NCBI RefSeq assembly: GCF_021347895.1
Contig: NC_067120.1
Coordinates: 20,135,361 to 20,199,360, forward strand
Source of the DNA: Acanthochromis polyacanthus
Lineage: Eukaryota; Chordata; Actinopteri; Pomacentridae
Length of the DNA stretch: 64,000 nt
Direction: 5' to 3'
Shown: positions 11,067 to 24,286 of the stretch, one piece after another
Position numbering within the stretch: position 1 is the stretch's first letter
Layout: every line of letters starts with the position of its first letter
Made by a program: the position numbers and the translations under genes
Notes under the pieces: generated by a model
Seen by the model: only the letters and a program-made list of their open reading frames with translations
Database searches by the model: none
What the model was told of the DNA's origin: nothing

Positions 11067-12856
11067 AATCTGTAATGAATCTGTGGATTTGTACTAAAGA
11101 TTTAAAACAGGAAAAATGGTTTTCCATGGCTTTTTAAAGACTTAAAGATGAATACATAGATAAGTGTAATGAAATGTTGGTTAATAATGTGAAAGTGAAA
11201 TTTCCAGTAAGTTTGTTTTTCCCATATTGATGACATATATTTTTTATACACACCTCTTTTCGGTTTCCACCCAGCTGCTGCACTGAAGCACGTTGTTGGC
11301 ATCCATGTTGTGTTATTTCTGAAGAGGATCATCGTAATAAGCACTTGAATTCTCAAAATACCACCTGGCTGTTTCTCTTTTTTCCCTGCCTAACATGCAC
11401 ACACAGAGAAAAGTATAGCAGCTTCTGTTATTCTATTATTCTGTTACCCTTGACTTCAGCGAAAATACATCTGTAAAGCAACCCTTCACCACATTATAAA
11501 AACAGAAGCATGAAACAGGAGCGTCCTCATCAGCCAGCCAGTCCACAACTTCAGGTACTTGAAAACTGCATTGAAAATGACAATGACAGCACAAAAACTC
11601 ATTCTGGTGCTTTGTATGAGATATAATTACATAATCGTAACAACCCCTTCTGGTGAAAATCCTGTATTTATTATCTTGTTAATATATTCATATGGTGAGT
11701 TTTTTTTTATATGCTGGAAATAAGCAAAATAAGCAGTCAACATCATGGCTGAGTATTTCCACCATGGAGCTGCAGAATACTGACGACAGTTTCAGATACA
11801 TAGATTAAGACCTCTGAGGTTTTTATACACATAAAAAAAATCAGTCCTGTCAATTTGAAGGGTGACACGTTCTTATTTTCTTAGAAAACATATCAAAATA
11901 TGTAAATGTGATGCACAGAGATGATTGTTGACATGACAACATACTAATTAACAGTCGGTTTTAAATAACAATCGTAGTTTGGATTAAATAAATTAAATCT
12001 ATAGCATGCTGACGCAGGTTGAGTTTTGATGTCTCTGGTAAACTCTCCTGTGGTATAGTCTGATGTTTTGTTGACCTATCCATCCACCCCAACCTCCACC
12101 TTACACGATGTCGAACAAGTCACACTACTTTTTTTTTTTTTGGAACCAAAGATAACGTCCAAAGACAAACACTTTTTGAGTGAATTATTTAACAGAATTA
12201 ATGCTTCTACCATTCCCCTGTACATAACGTTGGACATTTTTGCTCCTGGAACTGTTGCTGCAGAATCTTTTCTGTCATTTTTTAAGAAGTCAGATTTGAA
12301 CAAACTTGACAATGTGTTTGTTCAAAGTAATTGGAATAGTTCTTCTCTGGGCCATATAACTGATATTTTCTTCCATGTGGTCTTGTACTGCTGCACTATG
12401 AGTTGAAATAGTGGTTTGTTTTATAATGTGGCTTCATTTCTGTCATTATCTTGAAAACTGTCTCCTTAAGCAGTGCCAGTCGTCCACAAATCCTTGCGTA
12501 TAAATCTTGTTCATGGGCGATCGTGACCTTTTTCCAAGCTTTTGGCGATGCTCCTGAAGCTGAGTGTGGAAAAAGTAAGCAGGCAGACAGTGTTGAACAG
12601 TTGAAATCGTTTATATTGCCTCTGGTGCCTCACTGGGTGGTAAGCTAGCAGGTGAACCCTCAGAGTCGCTTTGTAATTACATCACTATTGTGTTGATCAT
12701 TTTAGCACTTATGCGACAGAACCTCTAATATTTTTAAGCATTAAGTGATTTGGTTTTGCGATTTTCGTTGCTCCCTATCTCTTCCTTTTTAATTTATGAT
12801 CTTGTGTACTAATAGGATAAGAAAGGAACTTTTAAGAGTGCAAATGTACTGCATTA
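11067..12856. other. no gene seen
   Basis: AT-rich DNA. A 112-codon frame at 12068-12406 has no domain I recognise and begins in a poly-T-containing tract. Confidence 0.45.
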
Positions 12857-13172
12857 CACTAGAAAACAATGCCCCTCCAAAACAAGAAAAAAAACTTATT
12901 TCAAGGAACTTTCACCTTGAAATAAATGAAAAAATCTGCCAATAGAACAAGTGAAAATGACTTGGTCAGATTTCTTGAAATAAGATATGATATTTAGAAT
13001 CTTTAGATCTTAAAATTAGCTGGTGAAACTTATTTTAAACTATATTGTACCAGGATTGTCAAGCTTAGGTGTCTTAAAATAAGCCAGATATGCTAAAAAA
13101 ATAATAATTGCAGTTTTTCACTCAAAAATAGATTTTTGCTTTCATGTAACCTCCTAATTTGACATGTATTAA

Positions 13173-13640
13173 CCCTCATGCTGTCTTCATTTACGGGCAA
13201 CAAAAATATTGTTTCCTTGTCTGAAAAAAAAAAAATCCAGAAAATCATCAAAAACAATCCCCAAATGTCAGAAAATTTGCAAAAACTTCAAGAAGAAAGT
13301 TCTAATAATTCCTTAAAAGTTTCCCCCAAATTTGACAAGAAAATTCTTGTAAATATTTTCAATGAGTAAAATCTTCCATAAAAATCCTAAAAATATCTAA
13401 AGTGATTACATACATATCAGTTAAACTTGTAATAATCTCTTAAGAACATTCACATCAAAATCGATTTTGTTTGTGAATGTTCTTAAACATTTTTAACTTT
13501 TTTTCCAACAAAAAATGTTAAAAAAAATTCACAAAAATGTTGTAAATGTAGACATCAGAAGTTTCACTCTGAAAATGTATATTTTTCCACATTTTTAAAC
13601 TTTAAAACGGGTCAATTTGACCCGCAGGATGACACGAGGG
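13173..13640. mobile_element. nested MITE (TTAA-type, piggyBac-like ends)
   Basis: The insertion begins CCCTCATGCTGTC directly after a TTAA (13169-13172) and ends GACACGAGGG, so the ends are imperfect inverted repeats starting CCCTC. Near the right end is the palindrome CGGGTCAATTTGACCCG (13608-13624), and a second hairpin occupies 13440-13486. The other arm of the host fold-back element has an uninterrupted version of the site, containing TTAAAC where this insertion sits. The right-hand TTAA copy is missing, so the target duplication is damaged. A piggyBac relationship is inferred from TTAA plus CCCT ends. Confidence 0.65.
13440..13486. repeat. hairpin inside nested MITE
   Basis: A 14-bp perfect stem (13440-13453 with 13473-13486) encloses the shorter palindrome CAAAATCGATTTTG. 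Confidence 0.85.
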
Positions 13641-16517
13641 TTATTTTGAATTTTCTTGTACAATTCAACTCAAACAAAATGATTTCAAGATTGTTTGACT
13701 AAACAAGATATTTAAGATGCATTGTCTTAAAACAAGTCCCTCCATCTTGCTGAAAAGTCACTTGTTAAGTGAATTTATCTTAAATCAAGTGGGATGAGAC
13801 ATTTTTACTAAAAATAAGACAAAAAGACTTGGTAAGATTTTGAGTTTTTGCAGTGTACAACACTTTCAGCAAGATGGAGGGACTTGTTTTAAGACAGTGC
13901 ATCTTAAATATCTAGTTAAGTCAAACAATCTTGAAATTATCTTCTTTTGAGTTGTATTTTACAGAAAACTCAAAATAAGTTTAATACGTCTCAAATTAGG
14001 AGGTTACACGAAAGCAAAAATCTATTTTTGAGTGAAAAACTGCTATTTTTTTTGAGGATGTCTGGCTTATTTTAAGACACCTAAGCTTGACCCCTTAAAG
14101 TTAAGCTTAAAATAAATTGTCCCAGCTAATATTAAGATCTCAGTATTCTAAATATCATATCATATTTCAAGAAGTCTTACGAAGCCATTTTTCACTTGTT
14201 CTACCGGCAGATTTTTTCACTTATTTCAAGGTGAAAGTTCCTTGAAATAAGCTTTTTTATCTTGTTTTGAGAGGGGAAATTTTTTCCAGTGAAATTAAAC
14301 CATCATTCCAATTTGAATTTTCTTCTTTATTTTTTACCTGGTTCAAGGAAAAGTTGTAATTTCAGAGAATAAGTGACAGTCTCAGTGCAGTACACGGTGT
14401 CTCCCCTGAACCTGGTCCACTGATGAAGCGCTATGTTGCAGTGAACCATCCCAACGCTGTGAAGACGCAGAGGAAGTCGTGCACACAGCTGCTTCAGGGC
14501 CACTTCCTGGTGATAAATTCGGAATTGTTTGATTTTACAAGTCTATGAGTTGCGCCTGAATGCATCATTTGTTTTACTGTCTACTGAGACTGCTTTATTT
14601 GACTTTCAGGTTTCATTAAGAACACAGCTTTCAAGGCTGGGCCCTTCTGAGGATTGAGTCTCTGGATTGGCACACAGCTACAGCAGTCAGCAAACTGCAC
14701 ACAGCATCACTCATGTTTACCTCCAAAGCCAGTCTGCGGTGTTTTATGCCAAAGACGAGGGAGGAAAAATGTGGAGAGTAAAGCTGTCGGTGGATTGAGG
14801 GTTTGGATAAAGGAGAAAATTCTGAATTTAGAAGATTTAGCAGACAGTTTGACAACAAATGACAACTATTATATCTGTGATTAGGTGGGGCAGTCTGCAT
14901 TGTTCAAGACCTGCTTTGTGACTAAATAACTAGTTTTAGATGTAGTTTAACATTTTCTGGTTTTATTGCTGTGATGGCACTCCTGCCAGAAGTCTATGAC
15001 GGTGGACCAAATATGCAGCGATCCCCCACCGACGTAAAAAAAAACCCTCAATAATTAGATAAAACATAAAAGCAGACTGCAGGGTACACTTTCCAACAGA
15101 TACACAGCGTTACAGGAGCAGACACATTTTTCTTGCATAATATAAAGCAGATTATGCTTAAAGTGACAGGGACTGTAAGTTTGGTCATTGTTTTGAGATT
15201 ATCTTTTGCAAGATGATGCAAAATGTGCCTTGCTGCAATGTTAAAGTGTCCCAGCAGGCAGCTACAGACAGACCACAGCTCCTCCAGTCTTTATAAGCCC
15301 AGCCTGTCTCTTGTGAAGGTGCTAGGTTTGCCAGACATCCCCACCTTTTGAAGGACTCAGTTTTCTGACAGATTCTTTTGATTAGCGCAGATGCCGGTAA
15401 CAAAAAAAAACAAAAAAAAAACACCTGAAAGTTGTTTTCTACCAGCACAAGTCTTTGGCTCACCTCATTCTCTGAGTAGCTTGAATATTTTAGAAAATAA
15501 AGAAACTCCCTACATACTTTAAAGGTATCATGATGTGAACTGGTCTTAAAAATTCTTCTTCTGATACCAAATCTGCTGGTGAGGGTTCAGTTGTCTTTAA
15601 GCTGAGATCCCTATAGAACATAATAAAGAAAATGTTGGCATCGAACCAGTATTTAAACAGTAAGATTATATGGTATTTATCTCTGAATACAGTCACTCAT
15701 TGAAATACAATTTCTAAAATGCTCCCTCATAACTAGTCAAACTAAAGAAAGTGGGTTTTAAAGAGAAGTTTTTATGAAAGGGTCCAAACAATTGTGAATG
15801 GAATTTTTGTTTTGCATCTTTTCTTTTTAAAATTGGTGAAATAACACCATTCGAAACTGTAAAAACAAAAAAACAGAAGCTCCAGATTTTCAACATTCAC
15901 CTATGAACTAGGAAAAATAACCAAAAATGAAACATTAAAGTGTTAAACAAAATAAAAAATCTGAATGCTTCCGTGCAACTGGAAAGCCATGATTTACTCA
16001 GATTTGACCAGCAAAGTATATTCTGGTGAACTGCAGACAGTGTTTTTCACAGAAAACACGTGATTAATAAAATAAATGGCTCAAAAACAGCATTCAGAGG
16101 AGCAAGCTGTCAGTCAGCAAGTTGTTCCAAGACACATTCAGCATAATGAAATATCTTTGTAGACTTTATGTGCAGCAAACGTGTTAAAATGCAGAGTTTA
16201 TGATGGTGTAAAAATGCAAATAATTAAAAATCTATAATATGTAGAGCCTCTATTATTTGGCAAAATATATTAGTAATACCTGAGGGCACTGTACATGGTC
16301 ATTACAAGTTTTTTTACATTTTAGGAAAATAAATAATAACATTTTTGGCCTTTTCCAACAATTTATGACATTATTACTTTGACATACTTCACTGAAAACA
16401 ATTCTAAGCTCTCTCTCCTTCTCGCCATGGTTGTGCTGCTTTATATCGCAGTAACAAAAATGAGCTCACACTGATTAAAAATGTGACCGTCGCAAAAACA
16501 CCCAGAAGCTGGTCGGG

Positions 16518-16543
16518 GATCGAAGCATTATAATGCTTCGATC
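16518..16543. repeat. perfect 26-bp palindrome
   Basis: The sequence GATCGAAGCATTA is followed immediately by its reverse complement with no spacer. A short T-run follows on the + strand, but in a vertebrate this is not evidence of a bacterial terminator. Confidence 0.9.
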
Positions 16544-17268
16544 TTTTTCCATTGTTCCAACTTCTCCATCTCAACCAAACAAAACAAGTTGTGTTGGATA
16601 CTTTGACTCTCCTGTGTTTGATTTCTGTCTTTGCAATTCAAAATGTGCATGAAAACGGGGGGAGGTAAATGCACTGAGCTGTTTTCTGCTCTCTCTCCTG
16701 ACTTCCTCTGTGCAGACGACAGCAGGATTTGTTAGCCGGTGCTCCTGAAAGATGAGAGAAATAGCATCACAGTGGACGAGACGAGTGCGCCGCATCAGTG
16801 TCTGTTAACAAGGAAGGTGTCAGCTGGAACGCCGCAATGAAAGCGCAAAGCTGCTTTTCTGAAACATTGTACATCATACATTATGATCTCAGTCAGAAAA
16901 TCTGATTTGATTTAACCTCCTACATGCACGCAAAGGTCCAATAAATAAGGTAGCAGAAGAAGAAGAGGGATATGAGAGGAGTATTGACTTCAGGAACAAA
17001 ATTAGAATTGATCTGGTGAGAAGAGGGAAGATGGTTTACACTTCCTGCAGTGAATTGTTATGCTGGTAGTCGAAGTAAACCTCTGGCAGAGCCGGCCTCT
17101 CATTATTCTTCCAGGCATGCAGTCCTCAGATTGGAAATGAGAGTGACTTTAGATGGCCTAAAAATCTTAATTGATGAAGCTGAGGATGGTGTGGAGGTCC
17201 TTCTCTGTCACATTCTCTTCTCATCAAAACAGCTTCTCTGTGAAGAAAAACAGTCAGAGAGCGAGGAG

Positions 17269-17289
17269 CTGCTGCTGCTGCTGCTGCTG
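17269..17289. repeat. (CTG)7 tract
   Basis: Seven uninterrupted CTG units, in a 109-codon open frame with no other support. Confidence 0.9.
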
Positions 17290-18433
17290 CTCTCAGCCAA
17301 GAGAGAAATTCAACAAAACAAAATGAAAAATGTTTTCTTCCAGCTCATCCATATCTGCACTTTAAAGGCTGAAAGATAAACTGTGAGACTGAGAGCTGTC
17401 CTCAGCTAATCCTTTAGAGAAAACAAAAACAAAACCCAACCTCTATAAAAAAGCAGCAGTAATGTAGATGGAATCTACAGGTTCTCTGCAGGTTTTTAGC
17501 GGCTCGCTCTTCGCTGACTGACTAACTTTTCATATCAGGGCTAGTGTTTTATATTCACCTGCAATTCATTTTCTAAAGCAGAGCTGTGAGCGTTTAGAGG
17601 TGGTGAGCGTCATGGCAGTCTGGTTCTTTTTTCTTTGAGGAGCAGAATGGAAACAATGAGTGTTTTTTATCCTCTTATATAAAATTAGATTTTCTCTCTT
17701 TTTTTTTCTTGCGGTTTAAGTCATATTTTTGTTATTTTGGATCAAACGTAATTCAATTTAGGTTAGTCCAATCTAATCCAATCCAATCCACTCCAGCTCC
17801 ATCTAATCTAAGATAATCCAATCCAATTCAGTTCAGGCATTTTCTATCAAAACAGAGTAAAGCCTTTATGTGACATTTTCACACATGCTCATTTTGCCAC
17901 AAAGAAACTGTTTACAAGTGATTTTCATGTCGGCATGATGACAGGACCTGGAATCAGACATGTTCTCATCAAGAAGACAGGAAGATGTCAAATATCATGA
18001 CAAGCAACGGCTTCATACAGTGAATGTTTCAATTGAGCATTTAAGTTCAGTCTTGACAGCGGATTATCATAGCTTAAGGCCCATTTACCAGCTTTTGGTG
18101 ACAAGAATTGAAGTGTTGATGGGCAACAGTGAATGATAACAAAATAAAATGCATTTAACTATCAGGAAAAATACTCTGATTAAATTCACTAATGCCGATA
18201 TAATTCAGTTGCAGCGTATTTACATTGAATAGAACAGAAGTAAATACATCTCCGTGCATTATATGATAAATATTTATATTTGTGTCTCCCAGATTACAGC
18301 AAATACACATGTGATCACTGAAACACAAGTTCAAAAACCCTCAGAATATCAAACAAAATTAGTCTAATTGCATGAACGTGATTATAAAATGAGCTGCGAA
18401 AAACTCTCACAGTTTGGATTTTTTGTGTCCATC

Positions 18434-18520
18434 CGCCTGCACCATGGCTCCACATGGAAAAGAATTGTTAGAGGGACTGAAAAATCTGACTGGGAGACTT
18501 CACAGAGATGGAAATGATAT
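18434..18520 (+). pseudogene. Tc1-like transposase N-terminal remnant
   Basis: The frame reads MAPHGKELLEGLKN then GRLHRDGND. This resembles the start of a common fish Tc1 transposase group (MAPxGKELSEDLxK followed by LHKDG). After about 30 codons the similarity is lost although the frame stays open to 18725. No terminal repeats were recognised. Confidence 0.4.
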
Positions 18521-18530
18521 AGGGAGCTCT

Positions 18531-21500
18531 GTGGTCAACTGGAAATCTACTGAAACCGTACAATGCAGAATGAGCTATCGTACCACTAGCGAGAGCTGCA
18601 GTGACCGTCTTCCCAAAATGATGCCACAGACAGTGTGCTACTGGCACGATCTAGCTGTGAAAACAGATGGACAGGTGCTTCAGAGTTGGCATAGGGGTTA
18701 TGAATGGAAATCAGATCATCTTTGAGAGCTCAGACAGATTGAAGGACATTGCATGATGTCAACGTCTATAGACAAGGGGGGAAAAAACTTGCACGCTCTT
18801 TGACTTTGGTTGGAAAGTGCTGCCTTATTCTTTAATAATGTGCTGTGTTTTAAGAGTTTCTTTGTTATCTATTGTATCAGATCTGCATCTTAAAAGAAAC
18901 TAAAACTATGAGATAAATGTAGAGGTATAGAAAGAACAATAGTTCCCTGAACTGCAGTGGTATGGAAGTTGGGATCTAGGGTTTAAGCATATTTGTACTG
19001 TCATTGCCAAGTATCTCTAAACCTAATATAAGTGACTGACTGCCTGGCTGATTGTAAAAGGGTTCAGGACACTGGTCAGTCAGAGTTAAACCTGAAACAA
19101 ATTACATAGAAAAAGACACTTGTGTTTCAGAGCTGGCTAAGTTAATTTACAAACTTTAGCGTTAGGTTACAAAATCTGAATCACACATACAAAACCATTT
19201 CAAAGTACAGCATTTTGAATGATATACTATTCTACACATTACAGCATCGATGAACAAACCCAAGAGGCTGATTATAATAAGGCAAAGCAGGACAAGGCAG
19301 AGGAACATGGGACAATCTGAACAGCAGCACGTTGGAAGAGGGAACGTGCTGCCAGTCTGAGTAACAGTGACGGAGTAAAAGATTGTAGCATTAGTCATCA
19401 AATGACAATTATCTGCATCAAACTGAGATATTACAGAAAAACACGAGCGTGGGCTGTACACTAGACGAAGCGAAGCAGTGCAGAAACAAGACGCTTTCCA
19501 AGAGCAAGTCAGCCTCTCGCTTGTCTGATTGATGAGCATTCTGGGAAGCATCATTCTGAACTCCCGGTGATCTCCAGAGGATTTATTAGCATCCTATTAT
19601 GTTCATCTTATAGTAGCAGCTTCCCTTGTACACTCTTGGCAGACGACTGAGTAATGACGGTTTGCTGTTGCTGTGCACTCTCAGGCTACATTTACAATGT
19701 GGGTTTTTGGGCTCAGTTCCAAATTACTGCTGCTCCTATCTGATTTTTTTGGATCACTGTTCACGTCTCTGCGTGGATGTAATAAATATCTGATACCGGT
19801 GTGAGCTGACAGCAATGTCAGGAAGTGCTCAGAGGGTAAGAAGAGCACCACGTCTTCACCGCTGCCAAAATTACACCCGACTTAGTGAAATCAAAAGTAT
19901 GAGTGCATGTCAAGCAGGGGATGGATGAATATCGGAGTCAAATGAGCACAAACTCAGAGATGCAGACTACATAGTGAGGACAAGATCAAAACTGGGTCCA
20001 CCCACTTATAAAGATGGTTGAGCTGCACATGTGTGAAAGTCCCACTGAGAAGATAAACTGCATGCTAGAGGTGGGTCTAATACTTCTATAGTTTTGAGCT
20101 TCATCAAACTATGAGAGTATTTTTACAGCTCTGCAAAGTTATTATGTCAGCAACATCATTTTTGCAACGCTTGCAAAGTGAACTGTAGATTTACATAGTT
20201 CACCTTACAAAGTTATCAACCAAGAATGTGAATCTGCACATATCTTAGAATGTCACAGATGAAGTCAGGTTGTGACAAAATACGAGTAAAGTCCAACGAT
20301 TCTTCCAGCCCTCTGCAGTAAGACTGCCATAGTGCCAGTGCAGTCATTTTGTTGGGACACAATTTTCACCTGCTTGTCTGTAAATTAACACAAATGTGTC
20401 CTCACTTGCCTCATGGGCTGCCATTCTCCAGTCAAGCAGCCTAGTTTCTAGGGTTGGGGGTTTAACAAAAAAAAACAAAAAACAAAAAAAACAACTATAA
20501 TCATTCTCAACCTGACCTTAAGGTTATTTAATTTTTTTTTTGGTTGAAAGAAAAGTGGTCTCTACAAACAAAAATATTACTTCCATGTTGCAGCTTCTTC
20601 TGGTTGAGTCTGTGGAAACCAGACATTTTGTAGCTGCTGCTCAAACAGGTTTATTAGTGTAGGACTGCAGGGTCATGCTTCCCTTTTATCACTGTAGCGC
20701 ATTAAATGGATGGTAGTGTGAAGGTGATAACATAAAACACAGGTGGACAGACAGACAAAAGCCCCATCGATGTTTCAGGGAGTCTCACATGGTCAGACCA
20801 ATCTGCACAGTCATGGTCTGTCTGCAGCTCACTATCATTCTGCTAAGAGTAAAAATGCTTTGGCATGATGCTCCTGCCAAATGATGACAGGGAAATGGCT
20901 TTAGTGAAACATTTGCATCAAAGCAGTGTCATGAATAGATACAAATAGGAACCAAATCTTCAGCAAAACCTGCCATTTTTAGCACATAAATTACGGCTTG
21001 GAGGTTGTTGTTTTTCATAACAAAAGGGCTTTTGAAAAGGGTAACACGCAGATAGCTGAAGGAGAGGAGAAAGTTTGTTAAAAATGTTCAGCAGACATGG
21101 CAGACTTATACCAAAAATCAGCATCTGGTGCATCAGACTGTCAACAACAAGACAGTGATATGTTCGACTTCGTTTTAACTGGTGGCCTGTTGGAACGACT
21201 ACGGAAAGAGAAATGATGAGTGAAATAAGCACCATGGATAAACATTTCTACCTTGAAACCACAGTCTAACAAGTACTCTCAAAAACACAGATTCAGGAGG
21301 TTATCATAAGGCAGGAGATTATTGTCACGGAAAATAAAATAATATTTAATTTTGGTACACAGAGATTTGATGAGTTTTAAGGAGGTTAAATTATCGAGCG
21401 AAGAGGACCTTTAAAGCGTGTGTAAATTAAACTGTGAGATAATCTGAGTATTTCATTGATAATGAAATACCTTTCAGTGGATAATGAAACTTAATTTGAC

Positions 21501-23844
21501 TAGTAATAGAGTCTAAATATTTCTACTAAAAATCTGTCATCCCTGCAGTACGTTGGATTTAATAGCTCGAAGACACAGCACAAACTATAAGTTAACATAA
21601 ACGGAAGCAAAACAAAATAGTACTGAGTGAACAATTTAATGTCCACAAGTAAAGCAACTGTGTTGAAACTTAGACTGGAAAGTGAGTTCAGGTTTGTAAC
21701 TTCGATCTTAGCTGTAATGCTGACACTAGGGACAAACTTAGTGCAGTCAACATGCCTGTTAGCAGGCATTTTAATGGGCTGTGTCATCCTCGGCCTTCTC
21801 TTCCACAGCTCCTGTCAGGCTAAACAACTGGAAGGAAAAAGAAAGAAAATAGAAAAAAGGACTGTGTGAGTGTGTCCAGGTATATGAGGGTGTTTAGGTC
21901 ATCAGTGTTTGTACCAGTACAGCTCCTCACTTGGGCCTGAGAGCACCATTTACAGCTAAGCTGTGATATTTCAGTGTTCAAAGCCACAGAAACAGAACAA
22001 GATTTTAATTAGACAATTTATTTAACCTGCTGAGCCACTAACCTCATGTACATTGATTATTTTGTATTGAACTAAATGTGGCTGCTTGGACTAGCACCTC
22101 ACTGAATGTGCAACTAAACTGAATCTGTGCTGAACATCAGACAAACTGTTGTACGAACAAAAGAGCCTTTGAATGGTGTCATTGCTGACTATAGTGCGTT
22201 TGAACAAAAACAGGCTACGAATCTTTGAACTGAACCAAAAGAGCCAAATTAGCAAAGTAAATTGTGATTTCCATCTCCTCTGTTATGCAGTGGTGACAAA
22301 CATTTCTTCTGTTCTTTCATCTCAACGTTAAACTACATGTCACATGTTGAAGAAAATACTTCTTTTTACAGCGTCCTGATGTTCACATGCTTTTAGAATA
22401 ATACTTTCAATAATATTCTGTCACAGAATCTGAATTGGGACATCCTCAGCTGTGGTGTAAATCAGGCTGTGCTTTTCGTGGTTATCATGCCTGTGATTCG
22501 TCGTCTTTTGAGAAAAAGCAGAATTTAAGCGAATGTGTGAGCTTCAGAACAGAGCTTTGTGCGCCCTGACACCTCTCCCTCCTCTCTCCTCTCTCTCCGT
22601 AGAGGTGTGGGATGATTATACAGCGAGCTGCATCGTTTCAGAGTCACAAAGATTCTGGGCGTCTTTATGCCACTCTGCCACTGAGCTCGCACTGATGTTT
22701 CTATTACACTTGTCGCCATGGAGACCAACATCTTCTCCCCATATTCCATTGCATCTCTAAATCTCTCTCAGTTTCCCATATATGTACCTCCCAAACTAGT
22801 GGCAATGAGACTGCGCCCTTTTTACTGCCGTCTGCTCACCACGGATTTCCCCAGTTCCTGCAGAACTGAGAGGAGGTGATGGGCTTTGAGAATACTTAAT
22901 GACTTCTGTATTTCCCTCTCAGGCAGTTTCATTTCAGATGTGAAATCTCAATAACCCCTGTAGGCAGATAGCACGCATTTTGCATTGATGCGGCACACAT
23001 TGTCATACGTCCAGAGTGACAAATAGCACGCTTCTCACCTTGGGGCATTGTTGACTTCTCACAGGAGGGCTGTTTATTATTGAACATGTGGTTCAGACTA
23101 GCCTGACACTTCCCTGCACCCTCCTGGTGCTTTCTAGCTGATAGAAATTTATTATTGGCACGTCCTGGGTGATATCATATCCCTTCACCCTATTGCCCCA
23201 CAGCAAGCGAAATGCAATAACAGGAGAATTGATTATATGTGGACCACAGAGCAGCACTCAGAAAATGTGTTTACTGTAGTCTCCCTCCCGTCTAAATGCC
23301 AAGAATCAGCTCTCAGCAGACGCTCCTCTGCCCGATGAATGATTAATGAGTCAGAGTGCTTCCATAACTGGCCGCACAAACAAATTTCCACCCAGGTAGA
23401 TCAGCAGCGCGTCAGTCCTGAGGCAGCGAAAAGGGAAATGCACGGTGTAGTTTTCACAGAGCTAGGCCTGATGGTTGCTGGTGGAAATTCCTGGTACAGC
23501 TAGGACATTATTTACAATATTAGGTAAAAACAGCTAAAACTCATGCAGTCTAATACAGTACAGCCGTCCTGCACAAAAACCTCTGCTCATGATGGCTTTA
23601 ATGTACTGACTGTATGTAAAGTTGTGTAAAAACCATTGTGGTTATCTCCCAGGCAGTGTGTGACGACTCCTACCAATCAACTAATCCAAATATGAGCAAA
23701 GAACCGGAGCAGCACTGGACCTGACAGAACACGACCTCAGCCCTATTCATACAAAACTTTTAACCATAATATAATTTGAAGAAATGAGTTAACTAAATAT
23801 ATATTTATCTATGTCCAGTTGTCATTGAGCTGTATAGTGGATCT
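18531..23844. other. no gene seen
   Basis: More than 5 kb without a recognised exon, RNA gene or transposon. There is an A-rich run at 20466-20494. Part of 22500-23420 has a more even base composition and could hold conserved regulatory DNA, but nothing in a single sequence can show that. Confidence 0.4.
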
Positions 23845-23874
23845 GTGGTTAACACTGTCACCTTGCAGCTAGAG
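23845..23874 (+). repeat. head fragment of tRNA-derived SINE-like family
   Basis: GTGGTTAACACTGTCACCTTGCAGC resembles the 5' end, read on the minus strand, of the copies at 36431-36815 and 41820-42411 (GTGGTTAGCAC, then CACCTTGCAGC). It abuts the hAT-like end at 23875. Only the head is present. Confidence 0.4.
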
Positions 23875-23896
23875 CAGGGGTGTCAAACTCATTTTA

Positions 23897-24110
23897 CAGT
23901 GCCTTGTGAAAGTATTCGGCCCCCTTGAACTTTTCAACCTTTCGCCACATTTCAGGTTTCAAACATAAAGATATAAAATTTTAAATTTTTGTCAAGAATC
24001 AACAACAAGTGGGACACAATCGTGAAGTGGAATGAAATTTATTGGATATTTTATACTTTTTAACAAATAAAAAACTGAAAAGTGGGGCGTGCTATATTAT
24101 TCAGCCCCTT
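23897..24110 (+). repeat. left terminal inverted repeat of Tc1 element
   Basis: It pairs with 25311-25525. The long, roughly 215-bp repeat is of the IR/DR type seen in fish Tc1 elements, where transposase binds within the repeats. Confidence 0.93.
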
Positions 24111-24286
24111 TACTTTCAGTGCAGCAAACTCACTCCAGAAGTTCAGTGAGGATCTCTGAATGATCCAATGTTGTCCTAAATGACTGATGATGATAAATAG
24201 AATCCACCTGTGTGTAATCAAGTCTCCGTATAAATGCACCTGCTCTGTGATAGTCTCAGGGTTCTGTTTAAAGTGCAGAGAGCATC

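Larger units (their letters stand above)
12857..14291. mobile_element. fold-back (long inverted repeat) element
   Basis: The left arm runs from 12857 to about 13760, excluding the nested insertion at 13173-13640. The right arm runs from about 13860 to 14291 and is its reverse complement with modest divergence. Matching landmarks are TCAAGGAACTTTCACCTTGA-type ends, CTTAGGTGTCTTAAAATAAG, CCTCCTAATTTGA and GTCCCTCCATCTTGCTGAAA. The arms enclose a loop of about 100 bases. Outer ends read CACTAGAAAA and TTTTCCAGTG. This is the structure of a fold-back, MITE-like non-autonomous DNA element. No transposase or clear target duplication is visible. Confidence 0.8.
14292..18433. other. no gene seen
   Basis: Unique-looking DNA apart from a 26-bp palindrome (16518-16543), a CTG run (17269-17289) and a degenerate AATCC/ATCTA-rich tract near 17762-17832. 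No coding exon or RNA gene recognised. Confidence 0.45.

Noticed and set aside
12068..12406. 112-codon + strand frame
   Set aside because: Poly-T derived Phe run, no conserved motif, and a counterpart frame on the minus strand.
16518..16550. Palindrome followed by T-run resembling a rho-independent terminator
   Set aside because: The window is vertebrate nuclear DNA; this signal has no such role there.
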